6,747 bases of DNA, taken from Bacillota bacterium. Its GTDB lineage: Bacteria > Bacillota > Clostridia > Oscillospirales > Ruminococcaceae. The stretch is from NCBI GenBank assembly GCA_023439605.1, contig JAEXNS010000101.1:1-6747 (forward strand), given 5' to 3'. The translations under genes and the position numbers were made by a program. The notes below the pieces were generated by a model, which worked only from the letters and a program-made list of their open reading frames with translations, had not been told where the DNA came from and did not search any database. Below, in pieces: positions 5,312 through 6,747 of this stretch. Positions within the stretch are counted from its first letter, which is position 1. Every line of letters starts with the position of its first letter.

Positions 5312-6747
5312 ATGAAAAAGAAACAATTAATAATTATATTTTTATTTTTTATAATTATTTTCATAAATTATTTTGAAAATAATACATATTTTATCAAGGC
5401 TGAAGAAAATACAATTTTTACCGAAGGTTTTGAAGAGGCAAATATTAACTTTTGGTATCCGTTAGGGGATACAAAGTTATCTATTGACTCTTCAAAAAGT
5501 AAAGATGGTAACTATAGTTTGGCACTTAAGGATAGAACTATGCCTTGGCATGGTGCAGCGATACCATTGGATGGGAAACTGTATGAGGAAACTGAATGTA
5601 CATTTAGTGGATGGGTTTTCCAAGATGAATTGGCTTCTGAAAAAATAAAAATGACCTTAAAGTATTTAAACCAAGAGGGTTCAGAAGTGTATCATTTTTT
5701 GGGTGAATCTAAAGTAAGCAGTGGTGTTTGGACTGAAGTTAAAGGAAGGTTTAATATACCTAAAAATCTAAAAATGCCTGTTTTTTATTTTGAATCTGAA
5801 AATCCAACTTTAAGTTTTAATGTAGACAATGTTAGCATTATAGAGAAAAAAGCTAAACTAGATTCAGAAAGTACATCTGTAAAAGAAAAAGTTTTATTTA
5901 CTTATGATTTTGAAGAGGATTTTGAAAACTGGAAGACAAGAGGAGAAGAAAAGTTAGTTAGAGATAACAAACATAGTTTTAAAGGAGATTATGCTTTAAA
6001 GATTGTAAACAGAAACCAGCCTTGGAGCGGACCATCTCTATCTCTAGATAAAGTTATTGAAAAAGGTGTAACATACTTTTATTATGCAAATGTATTTTTT
6101 GAGGGAAATGAGCTTAAGGGCTCAGATTATTTTTTATTTCAAATCCAGTACGATTTAGATGGAACTACTAGGTACTCTACTTTATCAAATAAAATTATGA
6201 AAAAAAATATTTGGACTGAAATACAAGGAGAGTTTGTTGTTCCGTTAGATGCTAAAAATGTATACTTATACATGCAAACTGAAAATATAGCTACATTTAA
6301 AAAGGAAGATTTATTAGATTTTTACGTGGATTATATTCAAATATCAAATGAACTGATAGAAGATGATACATTTGTAGAAAAAGTTCAAGAAATACAAGAA
6401 AAAGAAGCTGAAAAAAAGGATGATAATAAATATATTTATATTATTATATTGGCTAGTATTCTTTTAACTGTAATAATTGCTTTGTTGATTTTCTATAGGT
6501 TGGTAGTTATGAAGAAAGAAAATAAAATATCTACAAATTATATTGATTTAGATGTTATGACAAATGCTTTAAATAGAAATGCATATGAAAGAAAAATACA
6601 AGAAATAAATAAAAATTACACTATGTTAAAGAAAACAAACATCGCTACTTGTGATATAAACTTTTTAAAATATATAAATGACCATTATGGGCATGATAAG
6701 GGCGATGAAGCAATAATAAAATGTGCAACATTATTAATGTCTTTAGT
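5312..6747 (+). CDS. Membrane receptor: tandem CBM22-like modules, TM helix and GGDEF domain (3' end off-window)
   Basis: 478 codons are visible and the gene is open at the right edge. Order: an N-terminal hydrophobic segment (5-20) acting as signal peptide or anchor, possible cleavage near Ala30; CBM22-like module 1 (about 35-177); module 2 (about 194-345); a charged helical stalk (350-372); a TM helix (374-396); and the start of a cytoplasmic GGDEF domain (from about 411). The GGDEF part shows NALNRNAYE (418-426) and DINFLKYINDHYGHDKGD (448-465). The metal and nucleotide residues Asp448, Asn456 and Asp465 keep the spacing of known diguanylate cyclases, but the GG(D/E)EF motif lies beyond the window, so activity is unproven. 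Of the CBM22 ligand positions, module 1 has Leu51 (in place of Arg), Trp79, Tyr127, Tyr159 and Glu161; module 2 has Arg210, Trp238, Tyr288, Tyr320 and Gln322. Likely role: binding xylan or its fragments outside and altering c-di-GMP inside (inference). Confidence 0.93.
   Translation, partial: MKKKQLIIIFLFFIIIFINYFENNTYFIKAEENTIFTEGFEEANINFWYPLGDTKLSIDSSKSKDGNYSLALKDRTMPWHGAAIPLDGKLYEETECTFSGWVFQDELASEKIKMTLKYLNQEGSEVYHFLGESKVSSGVWTEVKGRFNIPKNLKMPVFYFESENPTLSFNVDNVSIIEKKAKLDSESTSVKEKVLFTYDFEEDFENWKTRGEEKLVRDNKHSFKGDYALKIVNRNQPWSGPSLSLDKVIEKGVTYFYYANVFFEGNELKGSDYFLFQIQYDLDGTTRYSTLSNKIMKKNIWTEIQGEFVVPLDAKNVYLYMQTENIATFKKEDLLDFYVDYIQISNELIEDDTFVEKVQEIQEKEAEKKDDNKYIYIIILASILLTVIIALLIFYRLVVMKKENKISTNYIDLDVMTNALNRNAYERKIQEINKNYTMLKKTNIATCDINFLKYINDHYGHDKGDEAIIKCATLLMSL

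Overview
The window is strongly AT-rich, uses the standard code, and has clostridial-type ribosome binding sites and near-consensus sigma-A promoters. With a secreted GH10 xylanase and a clostridial-style GGDEF protein, it most likely comes from a low-GC Bacillota of class Clostridia that degrades plant fibre, such as a gut or rumen anaerobe. This is inferred from gene content; nothing in the window fixes the genus.

Layout. On the minus strand, 2408 to beyond the left edge, is a secreted multidomain endo-xylanase: signal peptide, two CBM22-type xylan-binding modules, a GH10 catalytic domain and the start of a further beta-rich domain. A 255-bp divergent intergenic region (2409-2663) holds its promoter, with a palindrome over the -35 box, and a weaker promoter for the plus-strand genes. 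On the plus strand, 2664-5037, three closely packed genes look like a cell-envelope operon: a GT2 glycosyltransferase fused to a GtrA membrane domain, a membrane-anchored phosphodiester glycosidase (NAGPA/DUF2233 type), and a small four-helix membrane protein of unknown function that overlaps it. A 274-bp intergenic region (5038-5311) ends in a consensus extended -10 promoter. From 5312 to beyond the right edge is a membrane protein with two extracellular CBM22-like modules, a transmembrane helix and the first part of a cytoplasmic GGDEF (diguanylate cyclase) domain.

How the parts may work together. The most notable feature is the pairing of the xylanase with the CBM-GGDEF protein. Both carry two CBM22-like modules in tandem. 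Module 1 has a Tyr-x-Glu motif and a short final loop in both proteins, and module 2 has a Tyr-x-Gln motif and a long final loop in both. The simplest reading is that the xylan-recognition half of a xylanase, or a common ancestor, was placed on the outside of a diguanylate cyclase. That would make a receptor coupling contact with xylan, or xylan fragments, to cytoplasmic c-di-GMP. The domain layout is read directly from the sequence. The sensing role, the ligand and the enzymatic activity are inferences, because the GGDEF signature motif itself lies beyond the window. The three genes between probably modify surface glycans. Any functional link to xylan use rests on position alone.
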